A DNA stretch of 64,000 nucleotides from Panulirus ornatus (GCF_036320965.1 NC_092240.1:6984001-7048000), one strand, 5' to 3'; positions 45,546 through 59,046 are shown, counted from the first letter of the stretch. Program-made: numbers and translations. Notes: generated from the letters alone by a model not told the origin.

Positions 45546-45907
45546 TTTGCACAAAACCACAGATATGGCAACCATGATATGGCAAGTATTGTTTCATTGA
45601 AGTCCCTGTCTATTTGTATTACAGTTCCATTTGATTTGGAAGAAATAGAAAGGTCTTGTTATCAGAAAGCTTTAATACACTTTTGCAGTACATTACATAT
45701 AGGTAAGTGACCAGGATGTACCTTTCCTGTGCTCAGGATACAAATGTTCTGATATCATACCTTCAGCTAAGAGTAACTCTTACAGTTAATGCTCATTGTA
45801 TCTCTTAAATGATTATGTAGACCTTCAGACTCTTCAACTAGTATTGTAAGCCCTCTTCCCATATTAAATGGTCTGATCAGTTATTTAATTATGTATTTGC
45901 TCAGTAT

Positions 45908-46050
45908 GCGAATGGAGTTTTACACTTGTGGGGCCCCATCTCTTGAACACTGCACTGTCATAACTCTTTAAGTTTACATATGCTGTCTGCATTAACTATG
46001 TCCTCAGTCAGTCTGTGCTGTAGGAGGGACTCTGGGCCCAGAAAGGTACT
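45908..46050 (-). mobile_element. CR1-like LINE, 3' UTR remnant
   Basis: Shares GTTTTACACTTGTGGGGCC, CATATGCTGTCTGCATTAA and TATGTCCTCAGTCA with the 6118-6830 copy. Confidence 0.55.
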
Positions 46051-49000
46051 GTGGGTGATATTGACGTTAAAGTAAACATCCGTGTAGCCCCCACTTATTT
46101 CTAGAGACTTAATATGTTCCAACAGACTAGAATGAACCAACTTAAAGATTCATTTCAGAAACATTTACTCTAATTGTTGAATACTCATAAATGTAAAAGT
46201 AAGAGATTAACCTCCTCCATCAGCTCCATATTCAAATGGGCATTGCTTATTTAGTTCCATATGACTTTGCTTATCTTTATTAATTCCTTCTTACAAGTAC
46301 TCTTAGACTAGTTTCCCCTAGTTCAGAGCCTAAGTAAACCATCAGTCCTAGAATCATGTTTATATTACATCCCTCAGGCCACATTATGGGTTGTCTCTGC
46401 TTTTCAAACTGCCTTTCCTAATATAAGGCCTAAATCACTGTTGAGTACAATAGTAGGCTTATAATTTTAAACAGATATCAGCATATATTACTGAACACAC
46501 AGTAGAGAACAACCTCATGTCTGTACCATACTAGGTTAAGATGTGGCTTGTTTACTCATTTTTGAAAATCACTGATAATTCTGGATATATTGTAGGATAA
46601 TTAAAGCATTTGACAAGTAAGTAAGGCAGCATATATGTTCATTTCTTGAATTATTTGCATAAAAGCAGAGGCTTATCTGACCTTGTCAGCTTGCACAAGT
46701 GAGGTATTGCAAGTCAGAGCCTTTTTCATCATGACTTGGCACTGAAAGTGCTTTGAGTTATTGCCTATATTTGAAGTCTCTCAGAAAGATAGACTTCTTA
46801 TGTTACTGGTATAGCATAGCAGACACTTAGGGATTGTGTTTTCCATTGTTCTCCTTTGTTTGTGGTTGGGCTCACACCCATTCAGTAAAGTTATGTTTGA
46901 CTTGACTTGTAAGGGTCAAACACATCAAAATGTATTCTTTGGAAAGTTCCTTCCAAGTGTCTAAAGGAGTGATTGACATGACATGTAGCAATAGTTTGGA
47001 TTTTTCCTGAGTCATTCCCCTTAAAAGAAAGCTTAACCTGAAAGTTGACTTGGTCATGGAACTTAATACAAATGTTTTATGATGTTTTTTAAAAGATCCC
47101 ACCGATTCTTTATGTGACAATAATGATGTGTGACTTCATGCAGTGTGACTTTCATGTTTAATTTGTTTACAGCTAACCAGCGGCAATAATGGCCACTATA
47201 ATGGTTAGTTTAAGATATTTTGTTTCACTATCCATTTAACAAGCTGGGACAGGGTACTTAGTAGTTCGTGTTTTTGGCCGGCTGTCCTCTAAGAACAATA
47301 GAATATTTTTTTAGGTTTTTTTTTTGTGACTACATTAAAAAGTACTTTTCAGTTTAGGTTAATAAGCAAAAGAGTATTATGAGCTGCACTTGGATTAGAT
47401 GTTTAGGACATATGTGCAATTGTGTAACATGTATGGAAATGTTATGTTAATCTGTTGCAGTTAGTAAGTTATCAATTGTTATATCCAAAAACCGTATTCT
47501 AAACAGATAATGTAAAATATGCAGGCCAAATTAACCTAACCGTCATGTCTGAATGGATATCTTAAATGATTTGATTTTCATTTATCTGGTTGTTGGGTTA
47601 ATGTGACCTTGCTTTGTTTTAAGCAGAAAATCCAGCAAATGAAGAGGCAAAGGCAAAGATTGTCTTATATACTGTAATCTCTTTGTTTCAATCCTCCTAT
47701 ATTTGACAGTTTGCCATCGGATACAGTAATATCCATCCAGATAATAGTCACTACTAACCATGAGCTAAGACAGTACATTGATAATGTTACAGCATATGAT
47801 ATTAATCTCTGCTGTTTACCAGGACCCTGATATGATATGAGAGCCTTTTCTTACTGAAGAGAAACTTCTAATGTTTGGGCTGTTGCTTCCTGGAAATCTT
47901 TGGTAAACTGAACATCGTGATCACTATTTTTTTTCCTTTCTTGCATGATCTGTATCTTGTTTTTTTCTTATTGCATTCCTGTTTGGATGGCACATGTAAA
48001 ATCTATCATATGATTAACTTCCTGACTATCTCCATACCTTAAGGTATCAAAGACTCAGCCAAATTACTCAGAATTTAGACTGAAGGGTTCTTCAGGCTGG
48101 ATTAACAGTCGTATGAGTGAAGCATTTATCGCTTCTGTTTTAATAGGTAAGACTTAAAATAATGGAGCTTTTTATGGCAAGTGTACAAAAGGAAGAAGTA
48201 GCAAAGTACAGAAGATATACGAAATTGAATAAAGAGAACATTGAACAGATAGAGAAACAGGAACACAGCAGTCAGTGGAGAATAGAATGTTATTTTTATG
48301 TATGTAGTTGACCATCAGGTTATGCTGCAGGGTGAACATGATTACTGTTAAGAAGCATTTTCAGGAAACTCCAGTCTTTTTTCTCTCCCCACTGTATCAC
48401 TTCCACTCACAAATCTGCCAGTTGATCTTTTACCACAAAAGGATTAATTTTTGTTTTATTACAGTTATTATCATTATCATTTGTTGTTATTATTCATGCT
48501 TGTCCACTAAAGTGTCAGAAACATTCAGCATACTGCTGTTTAAGTGCTGATAATCTACCTCCAATATTTTGCCTAATGTTATTTGGTAGTGGGATAATTT
48601 TGACTTGGTTCTCCACAGAAGCACTACTATGAGAGAAGTAAGAATGTAGTCTTGCATACATAGTTTGGGAGGTTTGGTATGAAAATTAACATTTCCTACA
48701 AGATAGGGAGGGTGTTCAGAACTCATAGGGCTACAGAGTGTGTTCTGCAAGTGCATATAATGCATGCACTTGAATTTTTTATTTCATCCATATGCACCCC
48801 ACTTGGTTGTCATTTTAAGCTCAAAAATATCCTTCAGATATTGTGATGTGCTCTATTGCTTCTTAGTTTAACAGTTCTCCTTCCTTTTACAATTATTCAC
48901 TGTTTTTTATGCTTTTTTACTCCTCTTTATTCCTATTAAGGTGATTGTAATGCTTTTCACTTAACATGAATTTGTGCAAGCATGCTGTGGCTGCTAATCT

Positions 49001-51335
49001 TTTTGGAAGTTGCCATTAGTTCCTGAAACACTTAAAGGGGTAGAAATGGTTAGCAGATGAAAGTGTGCAATTAACTGTTATGATAAGTATATTTCTTAGA
49101 GAGACAAATGGAAATCAGTTGTGCATTGGTGTTGAGTCTTATACTAAATTGAGTTTACTTGTGCCATCATCATGTATGTTGTAACTGATACATGATATAG
49201 ATGGAAAGGTCATTTAATGAGGACTGCACAATGTTAAAAAAGGTTGTGTAGTTGCATATGGTTGAGTTAGTACATCCAAAATTGTATAGTTATTTTGAAT
49301 GTATTGGTAGTGGTGTGATTGTAGGTGTTTTGTACTATTTTTTTATAATTATTCTTTTTAATGATCAAGTAAATGGTCATTAAATTCTCTCTAAATTTTG
49401 AGTAAAGGGTTAATTGATGGTGAATATTAAATCTTATGAATAACCTTCTGGTGAGAAGCATTTTTTTACTTTGTCATCATTTTGGGAGAATTGTAAGTAT
49501 AAGGTGATTGGGTTTCTGTTGTTGGATGATAATTTACCATGTAAATTGGTGTTTCTTTTAAAATGAATAGATAGGTTTTTTGTTTAGAATGAATTTTGAG
49601 TCTTGTAAATAGCCTTTTAGAAGGAATTATTTATGTGGTTTTTCACATGATTTGTAAGAAAAAAAAATTGTTTTATTATTAGAAACAACTAATGTATCTT
49701 TTGCTCTAAAGCTGAATACTGGTTTTAATTGTAAAGTGGTCTTTGCTTAGTCAACCCTAGCACCATGGTTACAGTTATTTTGTCATACCATTTTACTAGC
49801 TCTCCTTTCACACTGATATACGTAAAGCATTAGCCATTGTGGTTAGCCGAATGGGAAAATTAGCTCTGTGGTAATTTGTTTAGCCAAATGAATAAATTAG
49901 TTTTGGTAAATAAACAGTTTTTGTGTGCATACATCCAACTTTTTAGAGATAAAAAATACAGTAAGTGGTAACATTGCCCTTAAACACACATTGAAAGATG
50001 GTTAAATGGTAAGAGGATAAATAGGACTGAAATTTTCAAATGTGGGTAATTTATCATGAAGTTGAAATTGAGATTCAAAACAGAATTGACAGCTGACTGC
50101 TCAAGCTCAGAGGAAAGGGATAGTAAAACTGGGGACTTATCTTTTACTTAAGATATGTTGAAAGACGTGGTACAAATGCCTCTGGTATTTGGAAAAGAAG
50201 TATGGAACAGCTTCAACAGAGGTAATGAAGTTCAAGCATTAGAGATGATTCTGGGGGAATTGAATAAGGAGGAAGAGTGCACAAGGACTAATGAGAATGT
50301 AGGAGATGTAGTTCAGTGAAAGTTTTAAATAAGGTGAGGAGTGATGTACTGATTAAAGTTTATGGGAGAACAACTGACGTGAGTATAGATGAATGAGGTG
50401 GGAGACATGCTGGTTTGGAGTGTAAATTAATGAAAGAGGATACTGGAGAGAACGTGTGTGATTTGCACATTTTTGTAATTTTTGTGTGAGTGAGGGAGAT
50501 AGCATTGACCATCTTACTGGAAGCAGGATATAATAGTCTAAGACAAACATATAATCAGTTTGTTGTACTCAATTAATTGAAAGACCTTCAAACCTTTTAT
50601 CCTGTTATGTACATTTTGTAAAGTAATGTATGCCTAGAGATATTGTATACAGCCATGTAATCAAAAAGAACTTAAACATTATCCTAACTCTGTCTTGTAC
50701 ATATGTAAATTTATGTATGTTTAAAAAAAGTTTTTTGTGATACATAATTTATTCATAGCCAGTTAAGTAGATTGTTATCTGTAGTTATATATGAAATTGT
50801 TATTAAAATGAAATGGATAAAAGGAAAAGGATGTTTTAATACTATTCCAAAATTAGACTTACATTTTCTGTACATGAGAACACAAGGAAAATGAAGAAAT
50901 TTTAGAAAACCATAAGAAAACATTGGGTCCTAGAAGCACTGAATTGTAGCACTATTTCTTTCTGATCAAGAAATACTGTCCAGATCCATCATTAGTGATC
51001 AAAGTGGGATGAAAAGTAACATTTTATTTTTTTTACACCTTTTACTCTGCCTTAGCAAGATTACAGATATATAGCAATGAGTTGCCTTATCACACCTTCA
51101 TAAGTTAAAATCCAGAAACTGTGCCTTTAGGGGAAGAAGTCTTTTATGGCACTTATTCCTACTTTCAGAAAAATATGATACAGGAGAGAAGGATTTTCGG
51201 CCCCATTAGTTACATTACCTTTTTTGACATGTAGATGTGGGTAGTGATGTGTGCAAACAAGGTTATTTTTCATCTGTTCCTATTGATACCTTGTGAAGTC
51301 AGGATAGGCAATAGGTCTAACAAAATAATTTTGAT
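46051..51335. other. Intergenic AT-rich stretch, nothing recognised
   Basis: No exon pair, RNA gene or clear repeat could be supported on either strand. Part of the ALG9 3' UTR could extend into the sequence before this stretch. Confidence 0.4.
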
Positions 51336-51339
51336 AACA

Positions 51340-51770
51340 GACTCAGAGAAACTCTAAAAGCTAGTGACAATTTGAAAATGTGTGTGAAACTTGAGAGTAA
51401 AGGTGAACAAAAGTTAAGTAATGAGGTGTATCAGAGTGATGGTTTAAGCACATTCCTGAGTGGAAAGGACCTACAAGAAGTGTAACAATTTAAGTACATG
51501 GCAGTAGAAGGAACCATGAGAGCCAAAGTCAATTATGGGTTTGGAGAGTAGTATAAGGTCTTGGATGCACAGAGGAGAGTATGGAAGGAAAGGTTAGGTC
51601 TCTTAGACCAAAGACGGGTATTTTTGAAGGTACAGTAGTCCTGACAGTGTTGTACTAATGTGGGTCACAGACTCCGAATGCAAAAGAACAGTAGTGTCAA
51701 TATGTTGAAAATTAAATGCCTAAGGACAGCCCCAGAATTGTATTAAGTATGAGGAATAGGTGCCATATCA
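51340..51770 (+). mobile_element. Decayed RTE-like LINE fragment
   Basis: The reading includes RLRETLKASDNLKMCVKLES, then LSGKDLQEV.QFKYM and a KARRGYFEGTV-like block. This is the order of the LQKLVTEFGKVCGRR, LNGEKLEEVKCFRYL and MGMFEGIVV blocks of the intact copy. Confidence 0.55.
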
Positions 51771-51772
51771 AG

Positions 51773-52360
51773 GTTTTGAAGCTAATAAATTTTCCTAAGA
51801 AAAATAGCAAAAATTGTAGGTCTTGAATAGTTCAGGTTAATTTTTTCTGCCAAAAACTTTTTGTTTCAAAACCAAAATATAATGAAAGTTTCTTAATTTG
51901 ATGATGTAATGTACTGCATAATGTTTGGCTGATAGATACCAAATAAAAAGTTAATTCTTGTAAAATTTTTATTGCTGTAATGATTTGAATACCCAATTAC
52001 AGGACTTAATGGCCCCTAAAAAGCATTTTAGCCCTAGAAACATACTCGACATGAATAGGTACTATAGTGAAGTTTTGAAGCTAATGAATTTTCCAAATAA
52101 AAGTAACAAAAATGCAGGTAACATCAACAGTTCAGCATAATTTTAAGGCCAAAAAGACTGTTTCAAAATTAAAATACAATATCAGGAAAATCTGTTTCAT
52201 TTGATACTGTATAATATCGCTTAATGCTTCCTTTTGCAGACAGATACCAAATAAATATGAAGCAAATTCTCATGAAATTTTATAATCCTGTAATCATTAA
52301 TTTACACTTCCATATTAGTCAACCTACAACCATACTGAAAGTCACCTTAAAGGGACTAAC
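51773..52360 (+). repeat. Diverged tandem duplication (about 300 bp unit)
   Basis: GTTTTGAAGCTAATAAATTT (51773) and GTTTTGAAGCTAATGAATTT (52072) start two units. Both continue in the same order: AGCAAAAAT.., TTTCAAAA, a GATAGATACCAAATAAA / CAGATACCAAATAAA block and CTGTAAT. Possibly part of a longer satellite or a duplicated transposon fragment. Confidence 0.7.
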
Positions 52361-52965
52361 TATAATATCAAATAAATCCGAATTCAAGCAGTTGGAGGGT
52401 TTATCATAAATCTAGATTTCATTTCACCATCAATGTACATTATACACATTCCCTTAAACCCTCAGAACCTTAGCTGGTATAACATTTTTATGGAGGCTGA
52501 GCTCATGAGGATAACCTTCCAAGACATGAAAGTATTACAGCCTAAATTACATCATCCCAGATACAAATGTCCTTCAGAATTCTTTACATTGTTATTGTAT
52601 AAAGACAGATATCAACTCAAAATTTACATATATTCTGTAAGTAAAATTGAGAAATGGAATAAAAGGATTGGCTTAGACATGAGAGAAATAGAATATTGCC
52701 TTGGATGTGAGTACATATTCCATCATAAATATTCACTTCAGCTGAGGTTATATGTTCAATGACCAACATGATAAGGAGAGGTCCAAGACACAATCTTGGA
52801 ACCTAGAGCACTCATAAAGTGAAATTTACATTCCCATCAAAATATTGGAAGACCAATGCCCTAGACCCAGACTAATCAGCGATAAAAGCTACAAAATTCC
52901 TTTCATAAACCAAAAACTTAAGTGTATCACCATATCACTAACACAATGCAACAAACTTATGTCAC

Positions 52966-53193
52966 CTAAGTAAGTTCGGAAAATTTTCTTTTATTGTGTT
53001 GTTCAACCATAGGAGAAGTTGTGACAATGTGAGCCCTTCGGGAGAGCCACAGTTGGTGATCATGGAAGGTCTTTCGTCCAGCACGAAAGAGAGATCTTTC
53101 AAGCTCATCTAGCTTGGCCATATGGGACCCTGCATCATCATCAAGAGAATTCAGAGATGTATCCATAGTTCTTCGTAAGCGTTCCCTTAAAGT
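52966..53193 (-). CDS. GINS3: GINS3 coding exon 4 (terminal, with stop)
   Basis: Acceptor TTATTTTTCAG. Encodes TLRERLRRTMDTSLNSLDDD, then LDELERSLFRAGRKTFHDHQ and a KRKFSELT end before TAG. It aligns along its length to the C-terminal helices of PSF3. Confidence 0.97.
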   Translation of the reverse strand, partial: TLRERLRRTMDTSLNSLDDDAGSHMAKLDELERSLFRAGRKTFHDHQLWLSRRAHIVTTSPMVEQHNKRKFSELT

Positions 53194-55652
53194 CTGAAAA
53201 ATAACATGAAGTGTAACCATATGTGGTTCAATATTCATCCAGTTAAATCTTTTTGTAAAATACTAGTTTTGTTTATTAAAAAGCCTATTTCCATATCTTC
53301 CTAAATATTCTCTAGGCATTTACTCACACTTCCTGCAAACTATCATGTTTCAGTACAACTTGCTTCACATAATGAGGTTTTTCTTTGATTAGTGTTACTT
53401 TAATCCTGCACATCCTTATTGTCTCTTTCTGGGCAGTGGAATTCTTTTCCTAGAACCCAGTGAAGTGACCCTTGCAAATGCAAGATTTTGGGAGGTGGCA
53501 GTTTTCAAGGTGTAACTGTCCAAACTTTACCGTCAATATCATGTGAAGTATCTTACAAGCTTTATCATTACTGCAGTTTACAGCATCAAAAACTCAATAA
53601 TAATAGGACACATTCTTCTCTAGACTTCTTGGTTGTTTTAAATAAAAAACATTAATATTCAAAATTTCAAGAAATTTGCAAATTAATACCGTTATAAGAA
53701 AAAAATGGTGTCTAAGTGCTCACACAATTAGATACCTTAAATTTTATGGGAAAAATATGAGCCAACTAGACAAGGGAGCTAGTACACAGTGATTTTTGGA
53801 TGTAACATAAGGCAGGAGGTAAACAACAATAGAACGGATAACATTCTAAGGAAATGAATAACATGCGGTAAAGGTGTAATGGGAATGTGGTCACAATGAA
53901 CCATCATTGGGAAAATAGGTCAAAAGAAACTGTGATGAAATAACTGCCTAACCTCAACAAGCAGAGTGCCCAAAATAGGAGCATCGGGTCCAGCCAGAGG
54001 TAAAAGGTGCCGACCAAATTCATAGAAGTGGGGAGAAAACATATGCAGATCCACCAAGCTTGCATCTGCCTTTAAGATTTCCCTGGAGATAGGAATATAA
54101 TAAAATAACAGTGGAATATGACTTACACAATACTAAAGAGTACTCTTTCAAGCATAGCAAGACCTGTACAACTTTTGATCATTTCTCATAACCCAGAACT
54201 TAAATACTGTTTTTCCCCTTGAGTGTTTATTCTTATCCTATATCCCCTATTACTTCATTAACTTATGTCATTTTAATTCAAAATATCTATCTCATCTATT
54301 TTTTATCTACCACTTCTAGTACCAAAGTAATTTCTCAGAAATATAATTCATCTATTTACACTTACCAGCCGTTATACCATTCCACATCATTTGCTTCAAT
54401 ATAATCCTGACTTCCTACATGAAAAACAGAAAAGAGGAATTAATGCTAGCTCAAATAAGGACAAAACCAACATCATTAACACATCTGCATTCCTAAATCT
54501 GGTTCTTATGACTATACCTGTGCAGTCTCTTTGTATTAATTTTTACCTGTATCTCTCCTTAAAAGCTTTCGGGAGCTGGCAAGAAACTATATGTCGACGG
54601 GAATATAATGCCCTTGCCAACCAGCATGGCAACTCCAACTTTGTTCCAGCAGTCAAATCCTTATTGCCACTGGATGGATCAAGGTAACCTGAAGAGAAAT
54701 TACAGACAGTCGATAAGGTTCACTGATAAGAAAAAATCACCTATGCATTCTGTTATTAATCACAACAAAAAGGGCATCCATTAACATATTTAGTGGTAAG
54801 ACTAAATAAAATGCTAATGATTAATAAAAGGGGCCTTCTCAAATTTTATGCTGTTACTCTAATACAAGCAAACCATAAAACACGAGAAAAACCTGTGCTA
54901 ACTGTACACCAATAAATCCAACTCGTCCATGCAATAGAGTCCTATCGCATATCTCCCGTATGGTAACCTTATGCTTAATCCACATAACTAAATCTGATTT
55001 TTGTAATAACAGTATTCCATAGTTAAAAAAAAATTGAACATGAGGTAAGCCGCCGCATCAGGTCCAAGGAAACAATCTTTTAAAGAGATGCAAAGGCAGA
55101 ACACCTAGTGGCCATAATATGAAACTAAGAAACTTGCTAGAAAAGATACAGTATAGAAATGTACTATTTCTTTCCATCCATGATTTACAGATCCCATTTT
55201 ATCATTAATATATATTCTTTACATATCAAAAGCATACGTATTTCATATATGTGCATATACACCTTCCGTTTCAAAAGCCATTTACTAGAGCAATAGCCCA
55301 AAAAAGGAATAGAATTCTGGAAAATAAGTGATATGATTCTCGTCGCTGTTTACCAAGAGAATTAACTTGTTATAATCGCCACTTTCATAAAACAATGCCA
55401 TTTTACATATAAAGACAAAAAAACACTTCATCCTTAAAACTGTCACTCAATTTTAACATTTCGGAACTCCCTCTAGCCTTCCCTTCATAGCTGTTCTTCA
55501 AGCCAGGAAACTTATTTACTACAAAACTACTCACCCAACCCATAGGCAGCTCGCTCAAATTTACACGGAACTCTCTCGTTGGTGGCTAAAATGTCGTTAA
55601 TACTAAAATAACTTGGGAAATAACTAGGATAGTGAAGAGCTAGAGGGTTCAT
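52966..55652 (-). CDS. GINS3: GINS3 (PSF3), DNA replication complex subunit (whole gene, 4 coding exons)
   Basis: GINS is the Sld5-Psf1-Psf2-Psf3 complex that joins Cdc45 and MCM2-7 to form the CMG helicase at replication forks in the nucleus. Minus-strand exons 55652-55535, 54688-54547, 54082-53953 and 53193-52966 join in phase to 618 bp, 205 codons plus stop. Human GINS3 is about 216 residues. The N-terminal B-domain part (FSINDILATNERVPCKFE) is followed by LELPCWLARALYSRR, the A-domain block VDLHMFSPHFYEFGRHLL and the C-terminal helix with LDELERSLFRAGRKTF and KRKFSEL. This matches the vertebrate order (LSLDDILMSHEKLPV, LPLWLAKGL, PHFYGFG, LDEMERGLF, KRKF). The start context is good (A at -3). 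All introns are under 900 bp, unlike ALG9. Confidence 0.95.
53953..54082 (-). CDS. GINS3: GINS3 coding exon 3
   Basis: Acceptor CCTATCTCCAG, donor GTTAGG. Encodes EILKADASLVDLHMFSPHFY, then EFGRHLLPLAGPDAPILGTL and LVE. The VDLH..PHFY.FG motif is conserved in PSF3. Confidence 0.95.
54547..54688 (-). CDS. GINS3: GINS3 coding exon 2
   Basis: Acceptor TTTCTCTTCAG, donor GTAAAA. Encodes GYLDPSSGNKDLTAGTKLEL, then PCWLARALYSRRHIVSCQLP and KAFKERY. The TKLELPxWLA motif is diagnostic. Confidence 0.95.
55535..55652 (-). CDS. GINS3: GINS3 coding exon 1
   Basis: Encodes MNPLALHYPSYFPSYFSIND and then ILATNERVPCKFERAAYGL. Donor GTGAGT. Ends with one base of a codon. Confidence 0.95.
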
Positions 55653-56900
55653 TGTTTTGATTCAGATCGGCGCGGACTGGCGGGCTTATTGAGTTCGAAA
55701 TTACCAGAATAACAAAAAAGTGTACAACAAATATAATAGAAATTTAAGTAGATTATAGTACATGTATTCTATAAAAATCAAGTTATCTATTACTTTCGTC
55801 ATATCAAACTCAGAACTTTAATGATAGTAAAGATATTTCTAGATATTTAGTTTATTTACAAATGAACCTGACACACTCCACACTCGTTCGGAAGGAATGT
55901 ATGGGGCTGGATAGAGGAAGGTATATTAGAAAAAATGGTAGATACAGAGTGGATCAATGTGTTGTGTAGGTTTAACTTGAGTTTAAGGGTGGTTATTCTA
56001 AGTGCTTTTTTTTTCTTCTTTTACAGACGTGGAGTGTGTAGTGATGTCGGTGTACAGTGAAGGTTGAGAAGTGTCCATTTTGTTCGTCGGTGGCTGATTG
56101 GAGCTATTCTTGTGGCTTTGGGGCACAGTGTGAACCAAGTGTTTTTCACATTGGTGGTACTATCAACATCTGGAATGTTTATATATAGTTTGTACCCATT
56201 TTCGTCCTTTAGCTCCGGCCATAATTTTGATGTTGCTTCCGTCAAACATGTTGGTTTAAAGTTGATGTTACGCGATCAGTATTTTCCATGTAAGAATATT
56301 TTCAATTTGTGACGAATCGTAATGTCTTATATCGTAAATTGGAGCCCCTATCCCTCTGCTACTTTCTACATTTGACAACAAAATGGACATGTCGCGGCTA
56401 ATAAATATGGTCAGAATCTTGACCGGATTTCGTGCGCATGCGCTCTACGATTCAAAACAAACCCACATGCAGAATCAGCTGGTAATGACGTTTTGTGTGA
56501 AATGTCAACATTAAATTTTACTAAAATAGAACAAGTCTATCAGTTGTATCTGTCAGAAATTTCGTAACTTCTGTGGAACGTTAACTGTAAAAATACTTAA
56601 TTGGATACCATTTTTAAGGATAATGATGGAATATTCATTGTCAAGCTGTCTGTGTTTAGGAAGCTATCTCTACACAGGACTAAGTTGAGATATTTGTCCT
56701 ATCCTAATGAAAGATGTCCTGATGGATACAACTGCTTGACGAACGTGTTTTAACAACTCCACTATTGAAAACAGAGTTAACAACAGCCCTCCTGACGACA
56801 GTGTCCTACAGAACTCAGTCAACGCCAGCTACAGGTTAACCAGTCCATGACAGATTAAGCTGGAAAACTCTCTAGTACTATCTTCATATCCCCCAACTAG
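55653..56900. other. Upstream region of GINS3, no second gene assigned
   Basis: Holds the presumed GINS3 promoter. A strong acceptor-like TTTTCTTCTTTTACAG ends at 56025 on the plus strand, and open frames of 74 to 82 codons overlap on both strands at 56021-56312. I found no recognisable product or matching donor. Confidence 0.35.
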
Positions 56901-58590
56901 TCTCTTTTTTTTATTATTCAGTATAGGACGGACAAATATCTGCATCATTCGTAAACATCCTGGATGAATGGAAAAAAGATGTCTGTGAACCGGGGGTCAT
57001 GACTGACCTCTCCCACAGCCACATCCGAGACTCGTACATCACCTATTTCCCTATTCCTGCACCAGGTCGCCAGGAGATGCACTTCTCTGAAGGCTGACAT
57101 ATTGATATAGCATTGTTTGGCTACCAGGGTCTTTCCACTAATTTCTCGGTCCTCGTATTACGAAAGTGCAGCATTGAGTAGTACTTTGGGGGAAGGCGGT
57201 ACGTCATGCGTCACCTGGCAAAGAACAAAAGCTAGTGTTAACATCTCCAGAAGGGAGACAATGCCGTCTGTACGGTCTAGTATCCTGTGGAAACTTTTTG
57301 TCCGTATGTTTCGTAACACCGCCGCTAGGGGCATCATTATGGTGACCGCACACCTGGTGACAAAGGGTAGGTTTCGCTCATGGAACATCCCTCAGCATTA
57401 TCATTTGTGTGTGTTTATACAGCCATGAATGGCCACACTTCTGGGTAATTAAACAATTCTATAAAATTTTCTAGGTAATCCCACTATCGTTATGTACTGA
57501 ATATATTTCAGAGACAGTAGCAGCTTCTAAAAAGTGTGTGTGGCTCACTGGTCTCAAGCAAAAGCCAGTGACCTAAGGACGACGATGCAGCATACTGCTG
57601 TTCTGTACAAGTAAGTCCACACAAAATGGGGGGAGGGGCTGAGTCCCCTGCTTTTCAAAAGAATATATTACACTTAACGTCAGATGCCACCACTATACGC
57701 AACAAATGTTCACCATATTGTTCACTATAAGCAATGCACTGCAGTAATTTCACCTATCTCTTCACAAATTCTATATACTTGTATAATTTTTCTGGTGTTC
57801 ATTATTGCTTCACACATTCCTCACTCTACACCCCGACCACTATTTCAAATCATGAATCATTACTCAGATCGGTAGAAGAACGGCATACAAGTGAAAGAAA
57901 GCAGGAATGAACCATCCAATATTCCTTTAGCGGATGCTCTTACAGTTTATTTTAACAACAGTGCTTTACTGGTCAAGGTACATAAAATGGGATAGGCTAT
58001 GTCAGTGAGCTACTAGAGGTTCAGGATTATGGTGAGGGAGAGATCAAGTTAAGTAGTAGCAGAAGGCTTGGCAAGGGTGCCGTGATGCTGGTGAGGGTGT
58101 AAGGCGAAGCAAGAGTACGTGGGACAAGTACGTGGTACCAAGTCTTCGTGGGGCTTCCGTAGGGGGTGGGTGTGGTGCGTATCGCGGCTCCTGCCGTGTG
58201 TGGCAGCTGCCGGTATAAGCTTGGGTTGCAAGAGTGCCGCGGGCGTGGCCGTTGGTCCCTTCTTCTTACAGCTGCTTCTCGTAACGGACGGAGGCGATGT
58301 CCCACCAGGGAAAACCCTCCCAGGAGGATGAAACGCCGCTAGTCAGGTTGGCTTGAATCTGCAGTCACATTACCTTAACTAAAGGCACCGGAGCGGTACA
58401 TTCGTTGTCCAGAGCGAGTTACCCATCTGACTGCTGTTCTGCAGATGCTCCGGGTATATACGATGTTGCTTAAATTTAAACCTCCCCACGACTCAGGAGG
58501 TGCGGGCCCTATGCTCTCGGGCGGCCTGTCGGTGGTGAGGGACCTAGGGGGTTGGGATTGTTATTCCACCCTGTGCCCACGAGAGCCTGG
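56901..58590. other. GC-richer non-coding zone
   Basis: Noticeably richer in G, C and CpG than the rest of the window, especially 58090-58330. Short open frames occur on both strands (for example 57117-57428), but none resembles a known protein. Could be a promoter-associated CpG-rich stretch or an unrecognised element. CRE-like TACGTCA and TGCGTCA lie at 57200-57213. Confidence 0.35.
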
Positions 58591-58601
58591 ATACCTCTGA
58601 G

Positions 58602-58612
58602 TTATATAAAAG
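58602..58612 (+). promoter_or_regulatory. TATA-box-like element
   Basis: TTATATAAAAG, close to the consensus. An ATG in the context CAGGTCATGAAGG follows at 58629, but its open frame is only about 27 codons. No downstream exon can be linked to it. Confidence 0.3.
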
Positions 58613-58618
58613 GCAGGA

Positions 58619-59046
58619 AGGTCAGGTCATGAAGGCGGTGTGGGAAGAGGAGCTATTCCCAAAGCTAACTGGAGATGTCGCAGGCTCCGACTTCTCTCCA
58701 TACTCATAGACTGAGGTTAGGTCCGTATGAGCGGCTCTTATGGAAAAAAAGGTCAGGTTATCTATTTATTGGAATAGTTACAGCAGTAGCGTTTGACCTT
58801 TCACTTTCAAACATCGAGGAGTGGGTCAGGCGAGGTCACACGCTGTGACCTACCACCAAGTAAGTGAGGTGCCCATCGAACTGGTAGTTTGGCAAAGTCA
58901 TTGTTGACAAAAAAGAAAAAAAAATGTCGATTGACTTTTCTCGTTAAGAAAATTGATATTATGGCGACCCCCGCTGTTGCCCCATAGGTGTCATGACGAC
59001 GCCTTGACAGGATAGCAAAGTGACAGCCTGTGACCTCACCTGACCT
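58619..59046. promoter_or_regulatory. Cluster of AGGTCA nuclear-receptor-type half-sites
   Basis: AGGTCA or its complement at 58619, 58624, 58750, 58794, 58833, 58846, 59031 and 59041. The pair at 59031-59046 is a direct repeat with 4-bp spacing (DR4). The pair at 58833-58851 forms a perfect inverted repeat AGGTCACA-CGC-TGTGACCT. More copies follow at 59285, 60387, 60411 and 60416. Confidence 0.4.

Noticed and set aside
57117..57428. 103-codon plus-strand open frame
   Set aside because: No recognisable similarity, an open frame also exists on the other strand, and the GC-richer composition lowers the stop frequency.
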